A DNA stretch of 12,150 nt from Burkholderiaceae bacterium (GTDB lineage Bacteria > Pseudomonadota > Gammaproteobacteria > Burkholderiales > Burkholderiaceae), in the NCBI GenBank assembly GCA_947372155.1, contig CANBSM010000029.1:1-12150 (forward strand). The letters run 5' to 3'. Shown here in pieces: positions 6,638 through 12,150 of the stretch. Position 1 is the stretch's first letter, and each line of letters begins with the position of its first letter. The translations under genes and the position numbers were made by a program. The notes under the pieces were generated by a model, which worked only from the letters and a program-made list of their open reading frames with translations, had not been told where the DNA came from and made no database searches.

Positions 6638-8161
6638 TTACGCAATCTTGACTGGAATGCCAGCGATCTTGGCTTGCCATTCGCGAGGGCCTTCATTGTG
6701 CATCGAGATGCCTTCTGAGTTCACTGCAACGGTCACCGGCATATCTTTGACATCAAACTCATAAATGGCTTCCATGCCTAAATCAGCAAAGCCGACCACT
6801 TTAGAAGTTTGAATTGCTTTGGATACCAAGTAAGCGGCGCCACCAACAGCCATTAGATAGGCTGACTTATGTTTCTTGATCGCCTCAATTGCTTCAGGTC
6901 CACGCTCTGCTTTACCAATCATCGAGATCAAACCAGTTTTGGCAAGCATCATCTCAGTGAACTTATCCATACGCGTAGCAGTAGTAGGGCCCGCCGGACC
7001 AACTGCTTCATCACGCACCGGATCAACTGGGCCAACGTAATAAATGACGCGATCCTTAAAGCTGACCGGGAGTTCTTCGCCCTTGGCAAGCATGTCGGCA
7101 ATGCGCTTATGTGCTGCATCGCGACCAGTTAAGATTTTGCCGTTCAGTAACAAGGTCTCGCCTAGTTTCCAGCCTGCCACTTCTTCGGCGGTCAAAGTAT
7201 CCAAATTCACGCGCTTAGATTTTTGAACATCTGGGGTCCAGGTGACATCTGGCCAATCTGATAGGGAAGGAGCTTCTAGTTTTGCTGGACCATCGCCATG
7301 CAAATGGAAGTGAATGTGGCGCGTAGCTGCGCAGTTTGGAATCATCGCTACTGGCAACGAAGCGGCATGCGTTGGGTAGTCCAGGATCTTGATATCGAGA
7401 ACGGTGGCTAAACCACCTAGACCTTGAGCGCCAATACCGAGTTTGTTTACTTTTTCATAAAGCTCGAGACGTAGTTCTTCAACGCGATTATTAGGGCCAC
7501 GCTCAATGAGTTCTTGGATATCAACCGGACCCATCAACGCCTCTTTAGCCATAAGCATTGCTTTTTCTGGGGTACCGCCAATGCCTATGCCAAGGATGCC
7601 AGGAGGGCACCAGCCTGCGCCCATCGTAGGAACAGTTTTGAGAACCCAGTCTACGATTGAGTCAGAAGGGTTAAGCATCACCATCTTGGCCTTGTTTTCT
7701 GAGCCACCACCTTTAGCAGCGCAAATTACTTCAACCCCATCACCCGGAACGATTTCATAATGAATAACAGCGGGAGTGTTGTCGCCGGTATTTTTACGCT
7801 TGCCTGCTGGATCAGCCAGCACTGAGGCGCGCAACATATTGTCTGGATTGAGGTAAGCGCGACGCACACCTTCGTTCACCATATCAGTGACACTCATCGT
7901 TGCATCCGGCCATTGAACATTCATACCAATTTTCAGGAAGACCACGGCAATACCCGTGTCTTGGCACATGGGTCTATGACCTTCGGCACACATACGGCTA
8001 TTGGTCAAAATTTGGGCAATCGCATCTTTGGCGCCATGACCTTGTTCTAGTTCGTAAGCCTTACCCATGGCAGTAATAAAGTCCTTAGGGTGGTAGTAGG
8101 AGATGAACTGAAATGCGTCCGCAACGCTTTGAATAAGGTCGTTTTGTTTGATATTGGTCAT
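6638..8161 (-). CDS. fumA: class I (iron-sulfur) fumarate hydratase
   Basis: This 507-residue protein is a full-length class I fumarase with alpha and beta regions fused, catalysing fumarate to malate in the TCA cycle. Likely 4Fe-4S ligands are Cys66 in M-C-Q-D-T-G, Cys185 in G-W-C-P-P-G and Cys277 in N-C-A-A-T-R-H. The spacing of 119 and 92 residues is close to that of E. coli FumA (119 and 94). The glycine-rich GILGIGIGGTPEKAMLMAKE block and the C-terminal V-G-P-A-G-P-T-T-A-T-R-M motif are present. Being oxygen-sensitive, this class differs from FumC, which is not in the window. The gene heads the train fumarase-murI-tonB-exbB-exbD and is divergent from acs. Symbol fumA is by class; local naming may differ. 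A related tartrate dehydratase is much less likely given the fused, full-length form. Confidence 0.95.
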   Translation of the reverse strand: MTNIKQNDLIQSVADAFQFISYYHPKDFITAMGKAYELEQGHGAKDAIAQILTNSRMCAEGHRPMCQDTGIAVVFLKIGMNVQWPDATMSVTDMVNEGVRRAYLNPDNMLRASVLADPAGKRKNTGDNTPAVIHYEIVPGDGVEVICAAKGGGSENKAKMVMLNPSDSIVDWVLKTVPTMGAGWCPPGILGIGIGGTPEKAMLMAKEALMGPVDIQELIERGPNNRVEELRLELYEKVNKLGIGAQGLGGLATVLDIKILDYPTHAASLPVAMIPNCAATRHIHFHLHGDGPAKLEAPSLSDWPDVTWTPDVQKSKRVNLDTLTAEEVAGWKLGETLLLNGKILTGRDAAHKRIADMLAKGEELPVSFKDRVIYYVGPVDPVRDEAVGPAGPTTATRMDKFTEMMLAKTGLISMIGKAERGPEAIEAIKKHKSAYLMAVGGAAYLVSKAIQTSKVVGFADLGMEAIYEFDVKDMPVTVAVNSEGISMHNEGPREWQAKIAGIPVKIA

Positions 8162-8189
8162 GGTTATCTGCTTATTTCCACATTATTAG

Positions 8190-8232
8190 TAAGGTTTGCC
8201 CTATTTTAAGGGTTTGCCATAGAGCAAATCCC
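8190..8232. promoter_or_regulatory. cluster of TTTGC/GCAAA half-sites upstream of the fumarase gene
   Basis: TAAGGTTTGCC (8190-8200) is repeated as TAAGGGTTTGCC (8207-8218), with the TTTGCC cores 18 bases apart. The second copy also forms an inverted repeat with GCAAATCCC (8224-8232): TTTGC-CATAGA-GCAAA is perfect, and GGG/CCC extends it after one bulged base. These sit 30-70 bases upstream of the fumarase ATG, where an operator or a 5'-UTR hairpin would act. The binding protein is unknown. Confidence 0.4.
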
Positions 8233-8281
8233 CAGTGTTTTCACTTATCTTCTAAGGTCTTGAGGGTCTAAACCTGTCATT

Positions 8282-8300
8282 TTGCGACATTTTCTCGCAA
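8282..8300. promoter_or_regulatory. inverted repeat TTGCGA-N7-TCGCAA upstream of acs, candidate operator
   Basis: TTGCGA (8282-8287) and TCGCAA (8295-8300) are perfect 6-bp arms around CATTTTC, 48 bases before the acs ATG. The repeat shares the TTTGC/GCAA theme of the cluster at 8190-8232 in the same divergent region. A dimeric transcription factor controlling acetate use is a reasonable guess. Downstream lies an AT-rich stretch with TTGTTG (8301-8306) but no convincing -10. The acs ribosome site is AGAGGG (8334-8339). Confidence 0.42.
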
Positions 8301-8348
8301 TTGTTGTTGATTTTAGATTATTGATTATTAGATAGAGGGCTGTGAAGC

Positions 8349-10322
8349 ATGGAACCATTAAAGCAAGAAAACCGCGTTTTTAACCCACCTGCAGACTTTG
8401 TAAAGGGTGCGGCAATTCCAGGTATGGAAGCCTATAACAAGCTTTGCGCTGAAGCCAATGCTGATTACGACGGTTTTTGGGGCCGCCTCGCTAAAGAGAA
8501 CCTCTATTGGAAAAAGCCATTTACCAAAGTTTTGGACGAATCCAAAGCGCCTTTCTATAAATGGTTTGAAGATGGCACAACCAACGCTTCATATAACTGT
8601 TTAGATCGCCAAGTTGAAGCTGGCTTAGGTGATAAGACAGCCATCATTTTTGAAGCAGATGACGGCACAGTTACTAAAGTAACTTACAAAGAAATGCTTG
8701 AGCGTGTTTGCAAAATGGCAAACGCACTGCGCAAGATGGGCGTTAAGTCTGGTGACAGCGTCATTATTTATATGGCAATGACCATCGAAGGTATTGTTGC
8801 TATGCAGGCATGTGCCCGTATCGGCGCAATTCACTCTGTGGTGTTTGGCGGCTTCTCAGCCCAAGCATTACGTGATCGCATTATGGACGTGGGTGCGGTT
8901 GCTGTGATTACTGCTGATGGCCAGTTCCGCGGTGGCAAAGCATTGCCATTAAAAGCCATTTGTGATGAAGCGCTTTCCACGGGTGAGTGCCCTAAGGTCA
9001 AGCATGTTATCGTTAGCAAGCGTACTGGTACTGATGTCACCATGCAGGCTGGCCGTGATGTATGGATGCAAGAAATCGTAGCCAATGAAGCGACGACTTG
9101 TGAGCCAGAGTGGGTGAGCGCTGAACATCCATTATTCATTTTGTATACATCTGGCTCAACCGGTAAACCAAAGGGTGTACAGCACTCTACCGGCGGTTAT
9201 CTCTTGTGGGCAATACTCACAATGAAGTGGACCTTTGACATTAAGCCAAACGATGTGTTCTGGTGTACTGCCGACATTGGTTGGGTGACGGGTCACTCAT
9301 ATATTACTTATGGCCCACTCGCTGTAGGTGCCACTGAGATCGTATTTGAAGGCGTACCAACCTATCCAAATGCTGGCCGTTTCTGGGACATGATCCAAAA
9401 ACACAAAGCATCCATTTTTTACACAGCACCAACAGCGATTCGTTCATTAATTAAAGCGTCGAGCAACGATGAAGCAGTGCATCCAAAGAGCTACGATTTG
9501 TCATCACTGCGCCTTCTAGGTTCTGTAGGGGAGCCAATCAATCCAGAAGCATGGATGTGGTACTACGAGCATGTTGGTAATTCAAAGTGCCCAATCGCAG
9601 ATACGTTCTGGCAAACAGAAACTGGTGGTCACATGATTTCACCATTGCCGGGTGCAACCCCAATGATTCCAGGTTCATGCACATTGCCGTTGCCAGGTAT
9701 TCAGGCGGCGATTGTGGATGAGGCTGGTGTAGACGTTCCTAATGGTCAAGGCGGTATCTTAGTTGTGAAGCGTCCATGGCCTTCCATGATTCGTACGATT
9801 TGGAACGATGCAGATCGTTTCGTGAAATCTTATTTCCCAGAAGAGTTGGGCGGTACCTTGTATCTTGCTGGTGACGGCGCAATCCGTAACAAAGATACTG
9901 GCTACTTTACGATTACTGGTCGTATCGATGACGTCTTGAACGTTTCTGGTCACCGCATGGGAACCATGGAAATCGAATCTTGCTTAGTGGCTAACCCATT
10001 GGTTGCTGAAGCAGCAGTTGTGGGTCGTCCTGACGAGCTGACTGGTGAAGCTATTTGTGTATTCGTTGTTCTGAAGGGCGGTCGCCCAACTGGTGATGAA
10101 GCCAAGAAGCTTGCTACTGAGCTGCGTAACTGGGTAGGTAAGGAGATCGGTCCGATCGCTAAGCCTAAAGATGTTCGTTTCGGTGATAACTTGCCTAAGA
10201 CCCGTTCCGGTAAGATCATGCGCCGTCTCTTGCGTGTGATTGCTAAAGGCGAGGAAGTAACTCAAGACACCTCCACCCTGGAAAATCCACACATCTTGGA
10301 CCAGCTAAAAGAGTCTCTGTAA
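8349..10322 (+). CDS. acs: acetyl-CoA synthetase (AMP-forming)
   Basis: This 657-residue cytoplasmic enzyme of the ANL adenylating family is full length for Acs; it converts acetate, ATP and CoA to acetyl-CoA. The AMP-binding loop [11 protein letters not shown] is at 266-276, and [10 protein letters not shown] is at 418-427. The hinge-region [13 protein letters not shown] follows at 524-536, and P-K-T-R-S-G-K at 616-622 carries the catalytic Lys622, the residue regulated by acetylation in Salmonella Acs. The acyl pocket residues equivalent to Salmonella Val310, Thr311, Val386 and Trp414 are Val313, Thr314, Val393 and Trp421; the Trp closes the pocket and favours acetate over propionate. One change from the usual D-T-W-W-Q is Phe420 in place of the first Trp. 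AGAGGG nine bases upstream supports the ATG start. PrpE is the main alternative, but the length and pocket favour Acs. Confidence 0.95.
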   Translation: MEPLKQENRVFNPPADFVKGAAIPGMEAYNKLCAEANADYDGFWGRLAKENLYWKKPFTKVLDESKAPFYKWFEDGTTNASYNCLDRQVEAGLGDKTAIIFEADDGTVTKVTYKEMLERVCKMANALRKMGVKSGDSVIIYMAMTIEGIVAMQACARIGAIHSVVFGGFSAQALRDRIMDVGAVAVITADGQFRGGKALPLKAICDEALSTGECPKVKHVIVSKRTGTDVTMQAGRDVWMQEIVANEATTCEPEWVSAEHPLFILYTSGSTGKPKGVQHSTGGYLLWAILTMKWTFDIKPNDVFWCTADIGWVTGHSYITYGPLAVGATEIVFEGVPTYPNAGRFWDMIQKHKASIFYTAPTAIRSLIKASSNDEAVHPKSYDLSSLRLLGSVGEPINPEAWMWYYEHVGNSKCPIADTFWQTETGGHMISPLPGATPMIPGSCTLPLPGIQAAIVDEAGVDVPNGQGGILVVKRPWPSMIRTIWNDADRFVKSYFPEELGGTLYLAGDGAIRNKDTGYFTITGRIDDVLNVSGHRMGTMEIESCLVANPLVAEAAVVGRPDELTGEAICVFVVLKGGRPTGDEAKKLATELRNWVGKEIGPIAKPKDVRFGDNLPKTRSGKIMRRLLRVIAKGEEVTQDTSTLENPHILDQLKESL

Positions 10323-10326
10323 TAAG

Positions 10327-10342
10327 CTAAATCGAGATTTAG
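10327..10342 (+). other. perfect short hairpin just after the acs stop
   Basis: CTAAATC-GA-GATTTAG is a perfect inverted repeat, folding as a 6-bp stem with a CGAG tetraloop, beginning four bases after the acs stop. No T-run follows, so it is not a classic intrinsic terminator; it might protect the mRNA 3' end or mark processing before tRNA-Ser. A second small palindrome, TCCC-TTA-GGGA, lies at 10349-10359. Confidence 0.3.
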
Positions 10343-10363
10343 ACCAAATCCCTTAGGGAATCG

Positions 10364-10369
10364 TATAAT
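10364..10369 (+). promoter_or_regulatory. -10 element of the tRNA-Ser promoter
   Basis: A perfect TATAAT lies 10 bases upstream of the tRNA 5' end, implying a very short leader. The upstream -35 region is poor; the best match is TTAGAC at 10339-10344, with a 19-base spacer. The tRNA could also be read through from acs. Confidence 0.5.
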
Positions 10370-10379
10370 CATCGGTTCC

Positions 10380-10470
10380 GGAAGGGTGGATGAGCGGTTT
10401 AAGTCACACGCCTGGAAAGCGTGCGTAGGTTAATAGCCTACCGCGGGTTCGAATCCCGCCTCTTCCGCCA
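10380..10470 (+). tRNA. tRNA-Ser (anticodon GGA)
   Basis: The acceptor GGAAGGG (10380-10386) pairs with CTCTTCC (10460-10466, one G-U), followed by discriminator G and an encoded CCA (10468-10470). The anticodon stem CACGC/GCGTG encloses CTGGAAA, giving anticodon GGA at 10414-10416. A long variable arm, GTAGG/CCTAC, marks a class II tRNA, and the T arm is GCGGG-TTCGAAT-CCCGC. It is intact and followed at once by a strong terminator. I see no second copy of its 3' end in the window, so no evidence of an integrated island at this site. Confidence 0.97.
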
Positions 10471-10479
10471 TGTATCAAG

Positions 10480-10503
10480 AAAACCACCTTCGGGTGGTTT
10501 TTT
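10480..10503 (+). terminator. intrinsic terminator after tRNA-Ser
   Basis: AAAACCACC (10480-10488) and GGTGGTTTT (10493-10501) are perfect 9-bp arms closed by a stable TTCG tetraloop, and the T-run continues to 10503. It ends the tRNA-Ser transcript (and any read-through from acs) and insulates the yciI-like gene. Confidence 0.93.
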
Positions 10504-10573
10504 CTTTGGAACTTACCGTAATATCTTGCTAATTAAGATTTAAAAATAAAACCAATTAAATGATGGAGAAAAC

Positions 10574-10879
10574 ATGATCTTTGCAATTCTATTGATGGAT
10601 AAGCCTGGTACTGCTGACTTGCGTGTACAAATCCGTCCAGAACACCGCGCATACTTGGCGCAACTTTCGGATCGCATGGCTTTTGCCGGTCCAATGACTT
10701 CTGACGATGGCAAGACTACGGTTGGCAGCTTGCTTGCAATTGATTTTCCTAGTAGGGCAGATGTTGATGCTTGGTTAAAGGATGAGCCCTATACCAAGGC
10801 AGGTGTTTATGAAAAGCCAATCATCCATGTATTTAATAATATGTGGGAGCAAAAAGCAGGCTTTCCGCCAGCAAAATAA
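10574..10879 (+). CDS. YciI family protein
   Basis: This 101-residue cytoplasmic protein has the ferredoxin-like YCII domain over its whole length. It starts MIFAILLMDKPG and has R-P-E-H-R-A-Y-L with His24, then S-D-D-G (Asp44/Asp45), which match the His and Asp that form the putative active site of YciI proteins. The C-terminal D-E-P-Y-T-K-A-G-V-Y motif is typical. Biochemical roles in the family are mostly unknown; some relatives are dehydrochlorinases or fused to sigma factors. GGAGA a few bases before the ATG supports the start. The gene stands alone: a terminator lies upstream and a 57-base gap with operator-like repeats downstream. A link to the TA pair is not suggested by the sequence. 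Confidence 0.9.
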   Translation: MIFAILLMDKPGTADLRVQIRPEHRAYLAQLSDRMAFAGPMTSDDGKTTVGSLLAIDFPSRADVDAWLKDEPYTKAGVYEKPIIHVFNNMWEQKAGFPPAK

Positions 10880-10911
10880 ACCCATAATTTAAGCGGGGCT
10901 GTTACTTTTGG

Positions 10912-10933
10912 TATATCATCTGGTGATATATCA
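10912..10933. promoter_or_regulatory. overlapping palindromes and direct repeats, candidate TA operator/promoter
   Basis: TATATCA (10912-10918) and TGATATA (10924-10930) are perfect inverted arms with a 5-base centre. TGATATATCA (10924-10933) is itself a perfect palindrome, and TATATCAT occurs twice 15 bases apart (10912-10919 and 10927-10934). TATCAT (10914-10919) matches a -10 box at five of six positions, but no clear -35 is visible. The cluster ends just before the start codon of the TumE-like gene, as expected for autoregulation by a toxin-antitoxin pair. Confidence 0.5.
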
Positions 10934-10934
10934 T

Positions 10935-10964
10935 GAGTGATGGGAAATCGTGGAGTTATCACTC
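10935..10964 (+). other. inverted repeat enclosing the TumE-like start codon
   Basis: GAGTGAT (10935-10941) and ATCACTC (10958-10964) are exact reverse complements with a 16-base loop. The left arm contains the GTG start (10937) and the first two bases of the next ATG (10940), so the mRNA could fold over its own initiation site. This may limit toxin synthesis, or the repeat may extend the DNA operator array upstream. Confidence 0.35.
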
Positions 10965-11296
10965 TTTTAGATCTGCACCAAGAGGTCATTGATCAAGGCG
11001 ATGGTTACTGGGTAAAGATTGAGGCTTGGGAGGTAGCTGTTAGCGAGGCAGTACCGCACGGGGTGCGCTATTCATTAACCTTACACAACCCCAAAGGCTT
11101 GCGAATTTTGGGTTATGACAATGCTCATGCGGTAAGGCTTAGAGCAGGCTATTCAGGTAGAAAATTGGCATTCGATCACAGGCATCGTAGTTCAAGTGAC
11201 CCAGGCGTTGTCTATGAGTTTAGGGATGCGCACCAACTCCTAAGTGATTTTTTTGTCGATGTTGATAAAGTCTTAAAGGTAGATAAAGATATATGA
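10937..11296 (+). CDS. tumE: TumE-type (DUF6516) putative toxin
   Basis: This small protein of 119 residues (118 if the adjacent ATG at 10940 is used instead of GTG) matches my recollection of the DUF6516 family, annotated as toxin-antitoxin TumE. Seen blocks are V-K-I-E-A-W-E-V near residue 29, H-G-V-R-Y-S-L-T-L near 41, G-Y-D-N-A-H (59-64), F-D-H-R-H (79-83), Y-E-F (93-95) and a C-terminal L-L-S-D-F-F-V-D-V. The charged His/Arg/Asp patch at 79-85 is a candidate active site, but no mechanism is proven from sequence. No Shine-Dalgarno precedes the start; the message may be leaderless or nearly so. The stop overlaps the next gene's ATG by four bases (ATGA), a typical toxin-antitoxin arrangement. 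Function rests on family recall and gene context. Confidence 0.75.
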   Translation: MMGNRGVITLLDLHQEVIDQGDGYWVKIEAWEVAVSEAVPHGVRYSLTLHNPKGLRILGYDNAHAVRLRAGYSGRKLAFDHRHRSSSDPGVVYEFRDAHQLLSDFFVDVDKVLKVDKDI

Positions 11297-11643
11297 AAGT
11301 CATCAAAATAGGGATTGCATCACAAAAAGATATTCGGGCACGCGTCTTGGCCATTGCTAAAGGCGATCTAAAACCAAAAGCATCTGATCCGAAGATATGG
11401 TTTACCTCGATGCGTTCACTGGCGCAGGTATTGAGCGACGAAAACAGGGCTCTTTTACATGTCATTAGAGCAACTAAGCCTGTATCGATTTCTGAGTTGG
11501 CAGAGCTTACCGGAAGAAAGCAGGGGAACTTATCCCGCACGCTAAAAACAATGTCTCATTACGGCTTAGTCAAAATGCTCCAAGAGGCCAAGGCCCTGAG
11601 GCCCGTGGCATGTGGCGATCGCTACGAAATCAGTATTCAATAA
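11293..11643 (+). CDS. tumA: winged-helix DNA-binding protein, putative TumA-type antitoxin
   Basis: This is a 116-residue basic protein. After an N-terminal part with an F-T-S-M-R-S-L-A-Q-V-L-S motif (about residues 37-48) comes a MarR/ArsR-like winged helix-turn-helix (about residues 50-115). Its helix S-I-S-E-L-A-E-L-T-G, recognition helix R-K-Q-G-N-L-S-R-T-L-K-T-M (75-87) and a wing (GLVKMLQ to YEISI) are all visible. This layout fits the HVO_A0114-type regulators that accompany DUF6516 toxins. It starts inside the toxin stop (4-base overlap), so the pair is translationally coupled, and it is the natural candidate to bind the repeats at 10912-10933. The stop lies one base from the convergent DUF1080 gene's stop, with no terminator between. 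A plain regulator without antitoxin activity remains possible. Confidence 0.78.
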   Translation: MKVIKIGIASQKDIRARVLAIAKGDLKPKASDPKIWFTSMRSLAQVLSDENRALLHVIRATKPVSISELAELTGRKQGNLSRTLKTMSHYGLVKMLQEAKALRPVACGDRYEISIQ

Positions 11644-11644
11644 T

Positions 11645-12150
11645 TTAAAGCGGCTTTATCTGTAGCTTTCTAAATTTAATGACGCCACCAGCAGATTGCA
11701 GTGCAATGGGGCCTTCAGAATATTTGCTATCTTGGCCATTCGCTACTGTGACTACACCATTCATCATGACCTTAAAGTTGGGGCCATTTGCAATAATTTC
11801 CATCGTGTTCCAGCGTCCACCGGCCTTAGGTACTGGGTCAACTTTAGCAACATCCACAATAGCACCGGTTGCGTACGCTTGTTCAGGGCGTGTATCCCAA
11901 ATATTGATTTCATAACAAGTGTATTGACTTACCTTGTTTGGGTCCTGGCAACGAATAAAGATACCGCTATTCGTATTAGACTCGGCATAAAACTCAGCCT
12001 TGATGACAAAGTTCTTGTAAGACTTGGTGCTCACCAAAAAACCAGAAGGTTTATTGCCTTCGACAATACCGTTACCAATGACCCAGTTGGCGCTACCAAT
12101 AATGTTCCACCCACTCAAACTCACGCCATCAATCAGATCGGTAAACCCGT
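11645..12150 (-). CDS. DUF1080 / 3-keto-disaccharide hydrolase-like protein, 5' end beyond window
   Basis: The minus-strand frame stays open to the right edge; upstream of the apparent GTG at 12124 it reads G-F-T-D-L-I-D-G-V-S-L-S-G-W-N. That is the usual N-terminal block of this domain (F-x-x-L-F-D-G-x-x-L-x-G-W), so the true start and probable signal peptide lie outside the window. Seen domain features are F-V-I-K-A-E-F-Y-A followed by N-S-G-I-F-I-R (strands of the jelly-roll lectin/glucanase-like fold), Y-E-I-N-I-W-D, W-N-T-M-E-I, V-M-M-N-G-V and the ending I-A-L-Q-S-A-G-G-V-I-K-F-R-K-L-Q-I-K-P-L. The family is usually exported; some members hydrolyse 3-keto-glucosides, many are uncharacterised. 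Activity here is unproven. It converges on the TumA-like gene with a one-base gap. Confidence 0.88.
   Translation of the reverse strand, partial: GFTDLIDGVSLSGWNIIGSANWVIGNGIVEGNKPSGFLVSTKSYKNFVIKAEFYAESNTNSGIFIRCQDPNKVSQYTCYEINIWDTRPEQAYATGAIVDVAKVDPVPKAGGRWNTMEIIANGPNFKVMMNGVVTVANGQDSKYSEGPIALQSAGGVIKFRKLQIKPL

Noticed and set aside
8349..10322. Propionyl-CoA synthetase (prpE) instead of acs
   Set aside because: Length of 657 residues and the Val-Thr / Val / Trp421 acyl pocket fit acetate-specific Acs better; substrate preference still needs an assay.
10933..10992. 19-codon ORF starting at ATG 10933, overlapping the TumE-like start
   Set aside because: It has no ribosome site, lies in another frame inside the toxin gene, and nothing supports translation, though a leader-peptide role cannot be fully excluded.
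10380..11643. Genomic island inserted at tRNA-Ser and carrying the TA module
   Set aside because: There is no integrase and no second copy of the tRNA 3' end in the window; a strong terminator and an ordinary YciI gene sit between.
11645..12124. DUF1080 gene as a complete 159-residue protein starting with GTG at 12124
   Set aside because: The frame continues upstream to the window edge with conserved domain sequence, so this GTG is an internal codon.

Overview
The window looks like chromosome of a free-living betaproteobacterium with moderate GC, most likely a freshwater Burkholderiaceae member such as Polynucleobacter. This is an inference from the gene families and their order; no 16S or other marker gene is present. 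Almost the whole window is coding. There are no insertion sequences, CRISPR arrays, phage genes or integrases.

Layout. Left part (1-3290, all minus strand): a lipoprotein gene cut by the left edge, a small secreted protein of the surface-adhesin E type, and a membrane-anchored penicillin-acylase-family Ntn hydrolase. Next comes a plus-strand tRNA-Leu(UAA), followed 20 bases later by an unrecognised small secreted protein. Positions 4013-8161 hold a tight minus-strand gene train: class I fumarase, glutamate racemase (murI, TTG start), tonB, exbB and exbD. The gaps are 21, -4, 5 and 2 bases, so it is very probably one transcript read from right to left. A 187-base divergent region with several TTTGC/GCAAA half-sites separates the fumarase from acetyl-CoA synthetase (acs, plus strand). 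After acs come tRNA-Ser(GGA) with a clear intrinsic terminator, a YciI-family gene, and a two-gene module that looks like a TumE/TumA-type toxin-antitoxin pair. A DUF1080 (3-keto-disaccharide hydrolase-like) gene on the minus strand, cut by the right edge, closes the window.

How the genes work together. Fumarase and Acs face each other across a shared control region and link acetate activation to the TCA cycle. MurI supplies D-glutamate for peptidoglycan. TonB-ExbB-ExbD uses the proton gradient to drive outer-membrane uptake, although no TonB-dependent receptor is in the window. The left part is mostly exported envelope or periplasmic proteins.

I see no convincing wholly new system. The items most worth checking are the TA module, whose promoter and start region is full of overlapping inverted and direct repeats; the shared half-sites between fumarase and acs; the secreted-protein gene with no ribosome binding site just behind tRNA-Leu; and the 9-bp inverted repeat in front of that tRNA. 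Two reading corrections matter. The real gene at the left edge is the minus-strand lipoprotein, not the plus-strand ORF there. The DUF1080 frame stays open past the right edge, so its apparent GTG start at 12124 is internal.
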